A stretch of 60,224 bases of DNA from Candidatus Loosdrechtia aerotolerans (GCA_021646405.1 SOER01000004.1:91163-151386); one strand, 5' to 3'; shown: positions 26,241 through 36,150, counted from the stretch's first letter. Numbers and translations are program-made. Notes: generated by a model not told the origin, from the sequence alone.

Positions 26241-27542
26241 ATGGAACCTTTTACCGATTTAGTTCTCCTTATTGGAACAAACCCATTGCCAAATTTTGTG
26301 GTAACGGAGTATTTTTTAAAGGATAATACATATAAAAACGCCTTGAAGAAAATTTGGTTAGTTCATTCGGAATTAGTAACAAATTTACAAGATGGAACAG
26401 GAGATCAGGCGAAAAACCTTGAAACACTTTTGCGTAAGAGGCATCCCACGTTAAAAGATTCATTTGAAATGATTAAGCTTCCAGATGTTAGCAATGCAAC
26501 AAGCATTATTAATGCTGTTAATAAAAAGCTCTTTGATGATAAAAGTGGTTTGCAAAGAGACTGTAAGATACATTTAAATTACACAGGTGGTACGAAGGTT
26601 ATGGGTAATCATGTATATCGTGCTATAGAGCGGAAAGTTGAAGGTTTTCCTTATCAGTATTTTTCTTATCTTGATGCTAGAAATTTTCAAATTGTAAATG
26701 ATACCGGCGGCGTAATTGTTACTAATTTGCGTAAAGAGGTAAAGATAGAATTTCAGGAACTTATTGAACTACATGGTTTTAAAATAATTGAAACTCAAAA
26801 ATTAGATTTTTCTGCTGCGGTTAATATCTTTAGTCAATTGATTAATGAAAACTGTCTGGATAAATATTTTGATGTGAAAAACGGTGGTTATGACCGTACA
26901 TTCTTTGAAAAGAAAAACAGACCAGGATGTTTGGCAACGGGGAAAAATGAACTCGATATGGAAAAGCTTGTAAAAAACTTCAAGCCAAATGAGATTGTTA
27001 AAAATATTATAAATGCAATGCCGGCAAAATATAAACTGTTTGATGAATCTGGTTCGTTTATAGGTAACAATGAAACTTTTGACGATGCAATTAAATTTTT
27101 AGATGGTAGATGGCTTGAGGATTATGTTGAAGGGGTTTTAAAAGAAAAATTTGTACAACAATTTAGACAACAAAAGGATTCTCCGATTGAAATTTTGAAA
27201 AACAAAGAGATTAGAAAACCTGACTGGGACAAAAATACTAAATTTGAACTAGATGTAATTTTAATTAAGGGTTATCATCTCATTGGTATTTCATGTACAA
27301 CCGCGCCTAATAAAAGTCTTTGTAAACATAAAGGTTTTGAAATAATCCATAGAACGAGACAAATAGGAGGTGATGAAGCTAGAGCAGTAATTGTAACAAG
27401 ATTAAAAAGAGAAGAAAAAAATGAGTTGAAAAAGGAATTAGAGATAGATACTGGTGGAAATTCAAAGAATATATTAGTCCTTGGTAGTGAGGATATAAAG
27501 AAAAATACATTATTTAAAGAAATAAATGATTTTATGAAATAA
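26241..27542 (+). CDS. can2: Can2/Card1-like CARF nuclease (DUF1887 type)
   Basis: The protein has 433 residues. The N-terminal CARF domain has LLIGTNPLPNFVV and the ligand-loop motif NYTGGTKVMGNH (about residues 112-123), as in Card1/Can2 proteins that bind cyclic tetra-adenylate. After a linker, FLDGRWLEDYVEGVLKE and KFELDVILIKGYHLIGISCTT form the PD-(D/E)XK-type nuclease part. Asp in ELDV is present, but the usual Lys (ISCKN or IECKT) is replaced by Thr. The gene lies upstream of cas10 and would be the signalling effector of the type III system, cutting nucleic acid once Cas10 makes its messenger. GGGAGG precedes the ATG. Confidence 0.8.
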   Translation: MEPFTDLVLLIGTNPLPNFVVTEYFLKDNTYKNALKKIWLVHSELVTNLQDGTGDQAKNLETLLRKRHPTLKDSFEMIKLPDVSNATSIINAVNKKLFDDKSGLQRDCKIHLNYTGGTKVMGNHVYRAIERKVEGFPYQYFSYLDARNFQIVNDTGGVIVTNLRKEVKIEFQELIELHGFKIIETQKLDFSAAVNIFSQLINENCLDKYFDVKNGGYDRTFFEKKNRPGCLATGKNELDMEKLVKNFKPNEIVKNIINAMPAKYKLFDESGSFIGNNETFDDAIKFLDGRWLEDYVEGVLKEKFVQQFRQQKDSPIEILKNKEIRKPDWDKNTKFELDVILIKGYHLIGISCTTAPNKSLCKHKGFEIIHRTRQIGGDEARAVIVTRLKREEKNELKKELEIDTGGNSKNILVLGSEDIKKNTLFKEINDFMK

Positions 27543-27628
27543 AAGCCATCTCAAAAAACTGTATTATTTTGGAGTGAAACGGACTAAAGAATTTACCAAG
27601 GTTTTCAATCGCCCAAAAAGGAGGTCTA

Positions 27629-29203
27629 ATGAATGTTTACGCAGTCTTATTAGATGTTGTATCTATCCAAAAATACATATTTGGAAGCAAAAAATTAAAA
27701 GGGAATCTAGGCGCTTCTTATTTGATTGAAGAAATTTATCTTTCTCATCTTCAACAGGCGATTAAAAAAATTTTAAGCTATGATAAAATGAATTTTGTTT
27801 CTTGGAAGGGAAAACCCGATGAATGTTTAATTAAAGATACTAAAGTTTCCTTTGAGATTGGATATATTGGCGGAGGAAATGCATTATTGTTATTCTCGGA
27901 AATAGACAAGGCAAAGGATTTTATTAGAGAATGGACAAAAATACTTATGGTGGAAGCACCTGGAGTTATAACAGCAGTGGCTTGCAATAAATTTGATCTA
28001 AATAATTTTAAAAAGAGCGTTAAAGAACTGTTCGGTAAATTATGGGAAAATAAATATCAGCATGTTCCTCAGACGATTATTCCTCGTCATGGTATTACAG
28101 CAGAATGTCCATATACGGGTTATTCAATGGAAATATGGCATGACAAGAAAAAGGAATACATGTCAAGTGTTGCAAATGCCAGTATTAATGTTTCGGAATC
28201 TGCAACAAATAATCTCGAAAGGGATTTTGAAGAAGAACTCAAAAAAGGAGAATTTTCCTTTACGGAAAATCTCGATAGTTTGGGGCAAAGTAAAGGAGAG
28301 AATAACTACATTGCGATAGTTCACATTGATGGCAATGAGATAGGAAAGATGTTTCGTGAATCGGACTCACTTCCTAAAATAAGAAACCTGGCAATAGACG
28401 TTGATACGGCAATTATAAAAAGTTTCAAGCATCTCTTGAATAACATTACAAATAAAGATAAATACGTAAAGATTATGAAGTTCCTTGGACATGATACCCC
28501 AGAGAAACAGAGGAAACTTATTGAAGCAAATGGCAAAAAAAAACCTATTCTTATCCGGCCAATTATTTTAGGTGGAGATGATATTACCTTTGTTTGTGAT
28601 GGTAGGCTCGGGATTTGGTTTGCCAAAATCTTTATAGAGGCATTTGAGAAGCAAGAGATAAAAAATGGCCAACCGTTAACCGCTTGTGCTGGAATTGCTA
28701 TTACAAAAACAAAATATCCCTTCTATAGAGGATATGTGTTAGCAGAAGAATTATGTAAGAATGCAAAAGAAGTGAGAAGAGAAAAAAACAATAGCGGTTC
28801 GTGGTTAGACTTCCATATTTCTTCGGGAGGCTTTTCTGGAACGTTAAAAGATATCAGAGACTCCAATTACAAACACATACAAGGGGAACTATTCTTCAGG
28901 CCTTACAAAATAGGAACTGATAGGGAAAAGGGGGTTGATATTTTACTTAATAAAATTGAAGAAATCAGAAATAATCTTCCAAACACAAAGATCCAAAAAT
29001 TAAGAAAGGTTTTAACAATGGGTAAAGAGGCTACGGAGACATTCATTAATGAACTGAAAGCAAGAAATAAGGAACTACCTTCTTATAGTCGGTATAAATA
29101 TCATATTGCCCTCTTTGAAGATGAAAAGACTCCATACTACGATATGATTGAGTTAATGGATTTTTATCCTGATTTTGAGTTAAAAGAAAAGGTGCAATCA
29201 TGA
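27629..29203 (+). CDS. cas10: Cas10 (Cmr2/Csm1 family), HD-less
   Basis: The protein has 524 residues, short for Cas10 because the N-terminal HD nuclease is missing. It begins directly with the palm region (LLDVVSIQKYIFGSKKLKGN). The cyclase palm has DGN (residues 234-236, in VHIDGNEIGKMF) and GGDD (residues 315-318). A zinc-binding segment seems reduced to one Cys (CPYTG). The intact GGDD predicts cyclic oligoadenylate synthesis, which fits the CARF gene upstream and csx3 downstream. The stop overlaps the next start by four bases. It is the large subunit of the effector complex. Confidence 0.93.
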   Translation: MNVYAVLLDVVSIQKYIFGSKKLKGNLGASYLIEEIYLSHLQQAIKKILSYDKMNFVSWKGKPDECLIKDTKVSFEIGYIGGGNALLLFSEIDKAKDFIREWTKILMVEAPGVITAVACNKFDLNNFKKSVKELFGKLWENKYQHVPQTIIPRHGITAECPYTGYSMEIWHDKKKEYMSSVANASINVSESATNNLERDFEEELKKGEFSFTENLDSLGQSKGENNYIAIVHIDGNEIGKMFRESDSLPKIRNLAIDVDTAIIKSFKHLLNNITNKDKYVKIMKFLGHDTPEKQRKLIEANGKKKPILIRPIILGGDDITFVCDGRLGIWFAKIFIEAFEKQEIKNGQPLTACAGIAITKTKYPFYRGYVLAEELCKNAKEVRREKNNSGSWLDFHISSGGFSGTLKDIRDSNYKHIQGELFFRPYKIGTDREKGVDILLNKIEEIRNNLPNTKIQKLRKVLTMGKEATETFINELKARNKELPSYSRYKYHIALFEDEKTPYYDMIELMDFYPDFELKEKVQS

Positions 29204-29877
29204 AAATTATAATAGAGCTTAAATCTGATACATTAATAGGTTCTGGAGAGGGATACGGTGATATTATTGACTCTGATATTGTCTTTGATGATTTAGGAAT
29301 TCCTTATATTCCGGCAAAAAGGATAAAAGGGTGTTTAAGGGAATCTGCGCATGAGGTATGCATGATGCTTGAGAGTAGTGCGCTAACCTCTATTCTTGAT
29401 TTGAAAAAATATACTAATGATAATACAAAATATGAAATTGTCGAAAAAATATTTGGTAGCCCGGGTCAAGATGAACCTGCGCCGGTCTATTTTTCAAACC
29501 TAACTATTGATGATTATGAAAAAAACAGGTTGTTTTTGAAATATTTGGCAGAAGAATTCCCTCGTGTCATAACAAAAGGAGGTATATTATCCACTTTTAC
29601 TGTAATTAGACAACAGACCGCTATTGATGATGAATCGGGTGTAGCAAAAGAACATTCACTCCGCACTGTCCGGTTAATTAGGAAAGGCGAGATATTCAAG
29701 GGGAATGTGCAGGTAAAAGGTGACAATAATTTCGTTACGTTGATGGCATTGGCATGTACAAACCTGAGAGGTATTGGTACAAAGCGAAAACGTGGTTATG
29801 GAGAAGTTGAATGTAACTTACTTAATAAGGGTAATATAATACCAATTAAAAAATTGGAGGATCTATGCCGTGTGTGA
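29200..29877 (+). CDS. cas7: Cas7-type RAMP (Csm3-like)
   Basis: The protein has 225 residues. It has the RAMP start strand (KIIIELKSDTLIGSGEG), acidic DIIDSD, then GIPYIPAKRIKGCLRESA, the helix after the thumb region of Cas7, and the glycine-rich loop GIGTKRKRGYGEVEC near the end. Csm3-like subunits form the backbone around crRNA and cut target RNA with an Asp in the loop near the start; candidates here lie in DIIDSD. It overlaps cas10 and csx10. Confidence 0.85.
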   Translation: MKIIIELKSDTLIGSGEGYGDIIDSDIVFDDLGIPYIPAKRIKGCLRESAHEVCMMLESSALTSILDLKKYTNDNTKYEIVEKIFGSPGQDEPAPVYFSNLTIDDYEKNRLFLKYLAEEFPRVITKGGILSTFTVIRQQTAIDDESGVAKEHSLRTVRLIRKGEIFKGNVQVKGDNNFVTLMALACTNLRGIGTKRKRGYGEVECNLLNKGNIIPIKKLEDLCRV

Positions 29878-31474
29878 CCTGCACAAATTACAATATTGCA
29901 TAACTACTCTTTCACCTATCATTATTACAACACATGTTGGTGATACTAATATGGTTGCTACAGTGGATTTTGTTCCGGGTAGTTCAATCCTCGGTGTTTT
30001 TGCTAATGAATTTATTAAAAAGAATAATTTAAACAAGCCAGACGGAAAACCAGCGCATGAGGATGACACTTTTTGCAAATGGTTTTTAAATGGACATTTG
30101 ATATTTACCAATGCCTATATAGTTTCTTACGAGAATGGAGAAGAAAGAAGGAACTTTCCTCTGCCCATTTCCATGCAGCATGAAAAAAACAATCCGAAAA
30201 ACATTTATGATTTGTTACGTTATACTATACTGGTTGACACTCAAACCACCAGCATCGGTGATTTCGGAAGTTTAATGAATAGTTATCTATACAGAGAGTC
30301 TGTAAAAAAGTCCCTTAATTTTCATCATCAACGTGATTATGAAACTGGTACCAGTAAAGAAGGTTTTATTTTTAATTACGAATCTATTGATGCAAGCCAG
30401 ACCTTCTGTGGCAATATCTTAGGTAGCAAAGATGACCTGAACACATTTCTTGAATTATTTAAAAACGAAAAGAATCTTACTATAGGCCGTTCAAGAAACG
30501 CCCAATACGGAAAGATCAAATTCGAGATTAGTTCTCGGTGTACAGATAAATATAACACGGAGAATGATTTTTTAATATCAGAGTCTGATGTTGCAGAAAC
30601 AAATAATATAAGTATATCACTCACATTTCTTTCCAATACGATTATTTATAACGACGATGGGTTTCCCACAACCAAAAAGGAAGTATTGGAAAAGATTTTA
30701 CAAAAAAATACAGAAAACGCGGGGCTAAAAATAGGCAAAGCTTTTATAAAACCAGATATTGAAGAAGGTTTTGTATCAGTGTGGCGGTTGCGTAAACCTT
30801 CTGAAACGTGTTTCTTGGCCGGTTCATGTTTTTTAATTGAAGGTGTTTCTGTAAATGATTATCAGAAATTAATTGAATTGCAGAAAACAGGCATCGGCGA
30901 AAGAAGGGGCGAAGGATTTGGCAGGATTAGCCTTGGATGGCAAAACACAGGTGAACCAGAACTTGGGTCACTTCCCACTAAGGTAAATGAACCAAATTTT
31001 GAAGAAATACCTCTGAAGACTAAAAATATTGTAATAGAAATAGTTAATATCTTTATTATAAAACAAGTAGAGCTTGAGGCATTGAAAGATGCGAGTAAGT
31101 TTATAAAGCTGCCCTCAGGTTCCCTCATTGGGAGACTTGAAGCTGCAGTTAAGGATAAAAAAGTACTTAAAGAATATCTTGTCCCAATGCGCTCCATAGC
31201 AAAAGGCCAGTTAGAAGGATGCATAAATAAGCACGAGTCATCAGAAATATGTCGTAAATATCCAACACTTCTAGCCTTTTTAGAAGAAAAGAATATTACT
31301 ATAGCCGAATTTCTAAACAAACAAGAGGTTGAAAGTGCTAAAATTAGAGAACTTTGTACCCGCGTAAAGTATGATATCGAGAACAACAGTAATTTTGAGA
31401 AGAAACTTTATCACGCTTATTTTACAACCTTTTTTTCTGCATTAAGAAAGATTCGAAAAGCAGGAGATAATTAA
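29870..31474 (+). CDS. csx10: Csx10-family RAMP (Cas5-type, type III-D)
   Basis: The protein has 534 residues. The first half begins with a RAMP strand (YCITTLSPIIITTHVGD), then VDFVPGSSILGVFANEF, a Cas5/Cas7-like motif. FLEL...NLTIGRSRNAQYGKIKFE and GIGERRGEGFGRISLG are glycine-rich loops typical of Csx10. Csx10 stands in for Cas5 in type III-D complexes and binds the 5' handle of crRNA. It overlaps the upstream RAMP gene by eight bases and ends two bases before the next gene. Confidence 0.85.
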   Translation: MCDLHKLQYCITTLSPIIITTHVGDTNMVATVDFVPGSSILGVFANEFIKKNNLNKPDGKPAHEDDTFCKWFLNGHLIFTNAYIVSYENGEERRNFPLPISMQHEKNNPKNIYDLLRYTILVDTQTTSIGDFGSLMNSYLYRESVKKSLNFHHQRDYETGTSKEGFIFNYESIDASQTFCGNILGSKDDLNTFLELFKNEKNLTIGRSRNAQYGKIKFEISSRCTDKYNTENDFLISESDVAETNNISISLTFLSNTIIYNDDGFPTTKKEVLEKILQKNTENAGLKIGKAFIKPDIEEGFVSVWRLRKPSETCFLAGSCFLIEGVSVNDYQKLIELQKTGIGERRGEGFGRISLGWQNTGEPELGSLPTKVNEPNFEEIPLKTKNIVIEIVNIFIIKQVELEALKDASKFIKLPSGSLIGRLEAAVKDKKVLKEYLVPMRSIAKGQLEGCINKHESSEICRKYPTLLAFLEEKNITIAEFLNKQEVESAKIRELCTRVKYDIENNSNFEKKLYHAYFTTFFSALRKIRKAGDN

Positions 31475-31475
31475 A

Positions 31476-32831
31476 ATGACAAAAGGAAGATTTATTTTAA
31501 AAGGTAAAGTCACACTTCTTTCACCGGCACTAATCGGATGTGGCATGGATGATCGTTCAGATATTGATCTATTGCGAGATCATAATGAAAAACCATTCAT
31601 TCCTGCAACTTCTTTTATAGGCGTATTGAAATATATCATTAAACCATCTGAAAATGAGTATAAGGTTCCTTTAAAGATATTCTGGGGTTTCACAGAAGGG
31701 CAAAAAGGCCAGCAAAGTGCGATTAGCTGTTCCAATTTATGTTGTTGCATTGAAAATCCAAAAACTACTATACGTGATGGTATCAAAATTATGAGTCAGA
31801 CAGGCACAGTTAGGAAAGAGGCAAAATACGATTATGAGATAATCGAGCAGGGGACACAATTTGATTTGTGTCTTGAAATAAAATTTAATGATGAAGATTC
31901 TAAAAAATTTTCCCAAAAAATGTTAGCTACTATTTGTGATATTCTAGAAAATGGGAAAATTCACATTGGGGCAAAAACAAATAGCGGGTTAGGTAAGATG
32001 GAACTCTCAAAAAGAGAAGTGTTTGAGTTTGACTTTGGAAACAAACAAGATGTACTTCAATGGCTAACGAAAAATACTTATTCAAGAGAAACGTCTCTTG
32101 AAAATATTCAGAGATTGCCAATAAAAGACACAGAATTTATTATTAATGCCACATTTTTATTGAAAAATTCTTTGATTGTACGCTCATACCCGTCAGATCC
32201 CCTCATGCCTGATGCCGTCCATATCCAGTCCGGCGATAAGCAAGTTTTGCCCGGAACCTCCCTGAAAGGCGCCATTCGCTCAAGGGCAGAACGGATTTTA
32301 AATACTATTTTTGATAATGATACGAAAAAATCCAAAGGTGTTCTTGTAAAATTGTTTGGAGATGTGGATGATGAGACACGCTCAAAAATTGCAGTCAAGG
32401 GGAGAATCTGTATAGATGAGGTGCTTTTACCGAATTTTGACACCGAACTCCAAACCCGAATCAAAATTGACCGTTTTACCGGCGGCACAATTGAATCTGC
32501 CCTCTTCGAGACTATGCCCCTTTTCTCGGGGGCTGACAAAGGTAAACAGATCAAGGACGTTAGGATAACCATTAGAGATTATAAAAAGCATGAAGCAGGT
32601 CTGATGCTTCTGGTTTTGAAAGACTTGTGGACGGGCGACCTTGCTATTGGCGGTGAAAAGGCTGTTGGCCGTGGCATGTTTGAAGGCGTCAGGGCGGATA
32701 TTACGTGGGATAATACCACGATAACATTAGAAGATGGGCTTACTGGGCTCTCTTCTGAGAATAAAAAGCAATTGGAGAATTTCGTTACTGCACTGAAAGA
32801 TTTTAAGGAGGAAGCACATGGAAGAAGCTAA
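31476..32831 (+). CDS. Two-domain Cas7-type RAMP
   Basis: The protein has 451 residues with two RAMP domains in tandem. The first has FILKGKVTLLSPALIGCGMDD and PFIPATSFIGVLK, with a loop HIGAKTNSGLGKMEL. The second starts near residue 210 (NATFLLKNSLIVRSYPSD), has VLPGTSLKGAIRSRAERIL, and ends with LAIGGEKAVGRGMFEG. Each domain is Csm3-like. Natural fusions of this kind provide two backbone positions and point toward the gRAMP-like arrangement in type III-D/E systems. Asp in GMDDRSDIDLL and SDPLMPDAV could be catalytic. Confidence 0.85.
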   Translation: MTKGRFILKGKVTLLSPALIGCGMDDRSDIDLLRDHNEKPFIPATSFIGVLKYIIKPSENEYKVPLKIFWGFTEGQKGQQSAISCSNLCCCIENPKTTIRDGIKIMSQTGTVRKEAKYDYEIIEQGTQFDLCLEIKFNDEDSKKFSQKMLATICDILENGKIHIGAKTNSGLGKMELSKREVFEFDFGNKQDVLQWLTKNTYSRETSLENIQRLPIKDTEFIINATFLLKNSLIVRSYPSDPLMPDAVHIQSGDKQVLPGTSLKGAIRSRAERILNTIFDNDTKKSKGVLVKLFGDVDDETRSKIAVKGRICIDEVLLPNFDTELQTRIKIDRFTGGTIESALFETMPLFSGADKGKQIKDVRITIRDYKKHEAGLMLLVLKDLWTGDLAIGGEKAVGRGMFEGVRADITWDNTTITLEDGLTGLSSENKKQLENFVTALKDFKEEAHGRS

Positions 32832-33393
32832 TGGACTGCAACTGCAAGAGATAAAATCTCAGTCAAATCCCTTTCCAATTGACAACATTGAAACTATGGA
32901 GAATTTGGAAAAGTGTATCGCCGCTCAAATACAGGATAAATCATATGTCGTTGCATACCTTGACTACAAGGTGCTCATCGGAACGTTTGAAAATAGGGGG
33001 TTTCACTTTTTTCAAAATGAAGAATTTGATCCAAAATACATCCAGAAAATCCGTGTATTTAATCAGACACAGGAATTGTACCTGTGGCGCTCATCTGATG
33101 GAATGAGGGGAAGATATCGTACCGACGAAGAAGGAAAAGAAACCTTCGTTGTTGATGCTGAACAGGTACTATTCGGAACAAAGGCAGAACCACCGGATGG
33201 CGGTTTTACAAAAATTACCGAAACCAGAGGGACAGAATTGACCCTGCCTTTTTCTAATCTAAGCGTTGATGATAAAAGAAGCAGGGTATTTATTAAGACC
33301 AGGAATTACATTGATTATAATGAAGTTAAACAGGCAACGTATGTAGATTGCAGGTTTATGGGATTCTGGAATAATGGTAAAGAACTGACTTAG
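32818..33393 (+). CDS. csx19: Csx19 family protein
   Basis: The protein has 191 residues and overlaps the upstream gene by 14 bases, with AAGGAGG before its ATG. It shows the Csx19 (TIGR03984) pattern: KVLIGTFENRGFHFF, the KIRVFNQTQELYLWRS strand, and C-terminal TRNYIDYNEVKQATYVDCRFMGF. Csx19 is diagnostic for type III-D loci and is probably a small structural subunit; its exact role is not known. Confidence 0.85.
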   Translation: MEEANGLQLQEIKSQSNPFPIDNIETMENLEKCIAAQIQDKSYVVAYLDYKVLIGTFENRGFHFFQNEEFDPKYIQKIRVFNQTQELYLWRSSDGMRGRYRTDEEGKETFVVDAEQVLFGTKAEPPDGGFTKITETRGTELTLPFSNLSVDDKRSRVFIKTRNYIDYNEVKQATYVDCRFMGFWNNGKELT

Positions 33394-33410
33394 ATGTTTT
33401 GGGAGAAATT

Positions 33411-33680
33411 ATGGCAATTCATAAAGCTCAAATAGAAAGGATCTGTACCCTCGCAAAGGCTTATGGCGCGACCCACCTGATCCTTTTTGGAAGCGCTGCT
33501 GAAAAACCGGAGGAGGCAAATGATACAGATATTGCCTGCGATGGAATCCCCGGTTGAAAGCTATTCGAATTTGCTGCAAAGATTGAAGATGAATTGGGGA
33601 GATCACTGGATATAGTTCCATTAAGTCCGTCATCCAGATTCACGGAATACATTAAAACTAAGGGGAAGGTTTTGCTGTGA
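33411..33680 (+). pseudogene. MNT-type nucleotidyltransferase with a nonsense codon
   Basis: ATG at 33411 with GGGAGAAA in front. The frame shows LILFGSAAEKPEEANDTDIACD, the GS-x(n)-D-x-D motif of MNT nucleotidyltransferases, then TGA at 33555-33557 where the family normally has Trp (in PGWKLF), followed by LFEFAAKIEDELGRSLDIV and a normal stop at 33678-33680. A single G-to-A change explains it. If TGA is read as stop the product is 48 residues. The gene normally acts as an antitoxin or nucleotidyltransferase partner of HEPN proteins. Confidence 0.75.
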
Positions 33681-33841
33681 CACCTGATGAGCTTAAGGAG
33701 GAAATAAGTATTGAGCATGTTGTCTATCATGGATATGGATTTCAACTTGAGTGGAACAGGATGAAAGAAGGAATGGAGAATATAGATGATGTGTTCTCAA
33801 TATTTAATGCAAAACTCTTAGACTTTCTGCAAACTCTGTAA
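33677..33841 (+). CDS. Small ORF overlapping the MNT pseudogene
   Basis: The frame has 54 codons starting with GTG that overlaps the MNT stop by four bases, the coupling typical of MNT partner genes. The peptide is acidic and helical (TPDELKEEIS...GFQLEWNRMKEGMENIDDVF). It is much shorter than HEPN partners (about 100-130 residues), so it is probably a remnant or a different small partner. Support is position only. Confidence 0.45.
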   Translation: MTPDELKEEISIEHVVYHGYGFQLEWNRMKEGMENIDDVFSIFNAKLLDFLQTL

Positions 33842-33908
33842 CCCTATTTTCGGCTGGTAGTGATTGAAGCAATAGGTAAAGGAAGAATTAATTTGGAGGA
33901 AACACCTC

Positions 33909-35909
33909 ATGTCTGACTGGAAAGAATCGCTTGCTAAAATTGCAAAGAAAAATTTCGGGCTAACGCTCGTACCTCACCGGGAACTTTCTCAAATTGAAAA
34001 AGAGGCATTAAAACTGAATCATGTAAATCACATTTCCTCCGGCAAACAGGCAAAAGCACCTTATAATTTTATTCCTTTGAATGATAAGGTTGTTATGTCT
34101 AAAGAGCTACCCGGAGAAGGTGAGTGTACCTTTGATAGATATCATAAATCAAAAAATACCGGATACATTAAACTAACAATAAAAACAGAAACACCGCTTT
34201 ATATAAGAGATACATTAGATAAGGATGAAGTACAGCTGAATGATGGAGAAAAAAATCTTATAAATCCTGATTTCTTCTCCCCTGGTAAAAAGATTCGTAT
34301 TCCGGGAAGCTCCCTGCGCGGAATGATACGGACGATGGTTGAGATGCTGAGTTTTGGAAAGTTCGGATTCTTTGATAATAAAAGGTTGTGTTTCCGGGGC
34401 GTTGCAGATCGTTCAAGGCTGGGTTCAGATTATAAGGATATAATGATAGATGAAAAAGATAATTGTTTTCCAAATATTAAGGCTGGTATATTAAAAAAAC
34501 TCAATCAATCGTATGTAATATATCCTTCAAAAAGTTTGCCTGTTGGGTCTGGTGGAACACAAATATACAGGATAAACTTTGATAAAACTACAAAAATTGT
34601 AGATGGTACAACGGGGTTTGTGGTGCCTTGTTTTGAATTTAGAGATGTCTATTTTAAACCGCTAAAACCCCAACCCCACACTCATTATCGGTGGAATAAC
34701 TATAAAAAAGTTAATGAGCCTTATAAATTGAAGTATGCAAAACTTGCTTCGGTAAGTGATACAAAAGACGCACAGCATCCTCAGAAGGGTTTTATTATTG
34801 CATCAGGCGAATTTGGCACAAAGAAACATCTGCACTGGGTAATCAATGAGCCAGATAGCAAACCAGATAACAAATATATTCCTGTTGATGAAAGGGTAAT
34901 AAAAGAATACAAAGACGACTCCTCTCGTGATGAAGGGGCAGACCTGCTGGAAAAATTAAAAGTCTACAAATCAGGTGTTCCCTGCTTCTACATTCTCAAT
35001 GACCGGAACGAGGTCACGTCTTTCGGACACACTGGAATGTTCCGGCTTGCCTACGAAAAAACCATCGGTGAACACATCCCACCTGAATTACAAGATGAGA
35101 CGAAAGTAGATATTGTTGAAGCAATCTTTGGAAATGAAAAGAAATTTGCCGGGCGGGTCTTTTTTGAAGATGCCTTTTTGCAAAAACCCACCGACGATGA
35201 CTATGAAGAAGTACGAATATCAAAGACGCTGCTCGGACCAAAACCCACCACGTTTCAACATTATTTGGTACAGACAGAAGAAAATCTAAATAACCACCCC
35301 AGGAATTTAGCCCATTACAATTCATCGAATGCTATTAGAGGTAATAAACTTTATTGGCATAAGTCTGCCCAATGGGAAAAGGATAATCAAAAAGAATTTA
35401 ATCCCAAAATCGAGATACAAATGAGACCAATAAAATCAGGCAGAACCTTTATTGGCAAAGTTCGCTTTGAAAACCTCTCCGACATTGAGCTTGGCGCGCT
35501 TTTGTTTGCCCTGGAATTGCCTCCGGATTGCTGCCATAAACTCGGTATGGGGAAACCGCTTGGATTGGGTTCCGTTAGAATTACACCAACACTTATTCTG
35601 TCTGACCGGAAGAAACGATACACGGATTTGTTTACAGAGTGGCCTCTAAAAGAATCTGCCTTTCCAAATAAAGGTATTGCATATTTCAAAGGGAAGTTTG
35701 AGAAACACATCCTTGAAGAAATTAAAGAAACAAAAACAAAATTATGGAAAGTGGACAGGATGAAGGAATTAAAGACCATGCTCATTTTTGATAAGAGCCG
35801 TTCCGATGAAAAAACCCGGTATATGACGATTGAACCTGATAATGAATTTAAAGAGAGAAAGGTCTTGCCAAAACCTACCAACGTCCATCCTTTACCGGCA
35901 GAACAATAA
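33909..35909 (+). CDS. Large RAMP of the TIGR03986 type, copy 1
   Basis: The protein has 666 residues. It has APYNFIPLNDKVV, then YIKLTIKTETPLYIRDT, a RAMP strand, and IRIPGSSLRGMIRTMVEML followed by GKFGFFDNKRLCFR. Later DIVEAIFGNEKKFAGRVFFEDA and LGALLFALELPPDCCHKLGMGKP, the glycine-rich RAMP loop, fit the family TIGR03986 found with type III-D loci. It probably supplies a Cas7-like and associated subunit in one chain. It is homologous to the next gene across its whole length. GGAGG precedes the ATG. Confidence 0.85.
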   Translation: MSDWKESLAKIAKKNFGLTLVPHRELSQIEKEALKLNHVNHISSGKQAKAPYNFIPLNDKVVMSKELPGEGECTFDRYHKSKNTGYIKLTIKTETPLYIRDTLDKDEVQLNDGEKNLINPDFFSPGKKIRIPGSSLRGMIRTMVEMLSFGKFGFFDNKRLCFRGVADRSRLGSDYKDIMIDEKDNCFPNIKAGILKKLNQSYVIYPSKSLPVGSGGTQIYRINFDKTTKIVDGTTGFVVPCFEFRDVYFKPLKPQPHTHYRWNNYKKVNEPYKLKYAKLASVSDTKDAQHPQKGFIIASGEFGTKKHLHWVINEPDSKPDNKYIPVDERVIKEYKDDSSRDEGADLLEKLKVYKSGVPCFYILNDRNEVTSFGHTGMFRLAYEKTIGEHIPPELQDETKVDIVEAIFGNEKKFAGRVFFEDAFLQKPTDDDYEEVRISKTLLGPKPTTFQHYLVQTEENLNNHPRNLAHYNSSNAIRGNKLYWHKSAQWEKDNQKEFNPKIEIQMRPIKSGRTFIGKVRFENLSDIELGALLFALELPPDCCHKLGMGKPLGLGSVRITPTLILSDRKKRYTDLFTEWPLKESAFPNKGIAYFKGKFEKHILEEIKETKTKLWKVDRMKELKTMLIFDKSRSDEKTRYMTIEPDNEFKERKVLPKPTNVHPLPAEQ

Positions 35910-35965
35910 TGCGGGAAAATACAGCATTAGTGTTACCTTTTTCTAACCCTGCTATATAGAATTTG

Positions 35966-36090
35966 AATGTAGAGCGAAGAGCCTCTTCTCTCGAAATAAA
36001 AAAATCATTAAGTTTAATATACAGGAATTTAAATATTGTAGAACGAAGCGCCTGCTTCGTTATGAGCGAAGTAACACTTCGCTCTACATT
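35966..36090. repeat. REP single and double hairpins between two RAMP genes
   Basis: A damaged single hairpin lies at about 35968-35993 and a double unit at about 36036-36088 (ACGAAGC/GCTTCGT then AGCGAAGT/ACTTCGCT), with the tail AAAAACCGCTGCAGGCCTAA. They interrupt the CRISPR operon between the two paralogous RAMP genes. Confidence 0.85.
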
Positions 36091-36150
36091 CAAAAACCGC
36101 TGCAGGCCTAATTTGTTATAGAAATACATATAATATGGGGAAAATAAACC

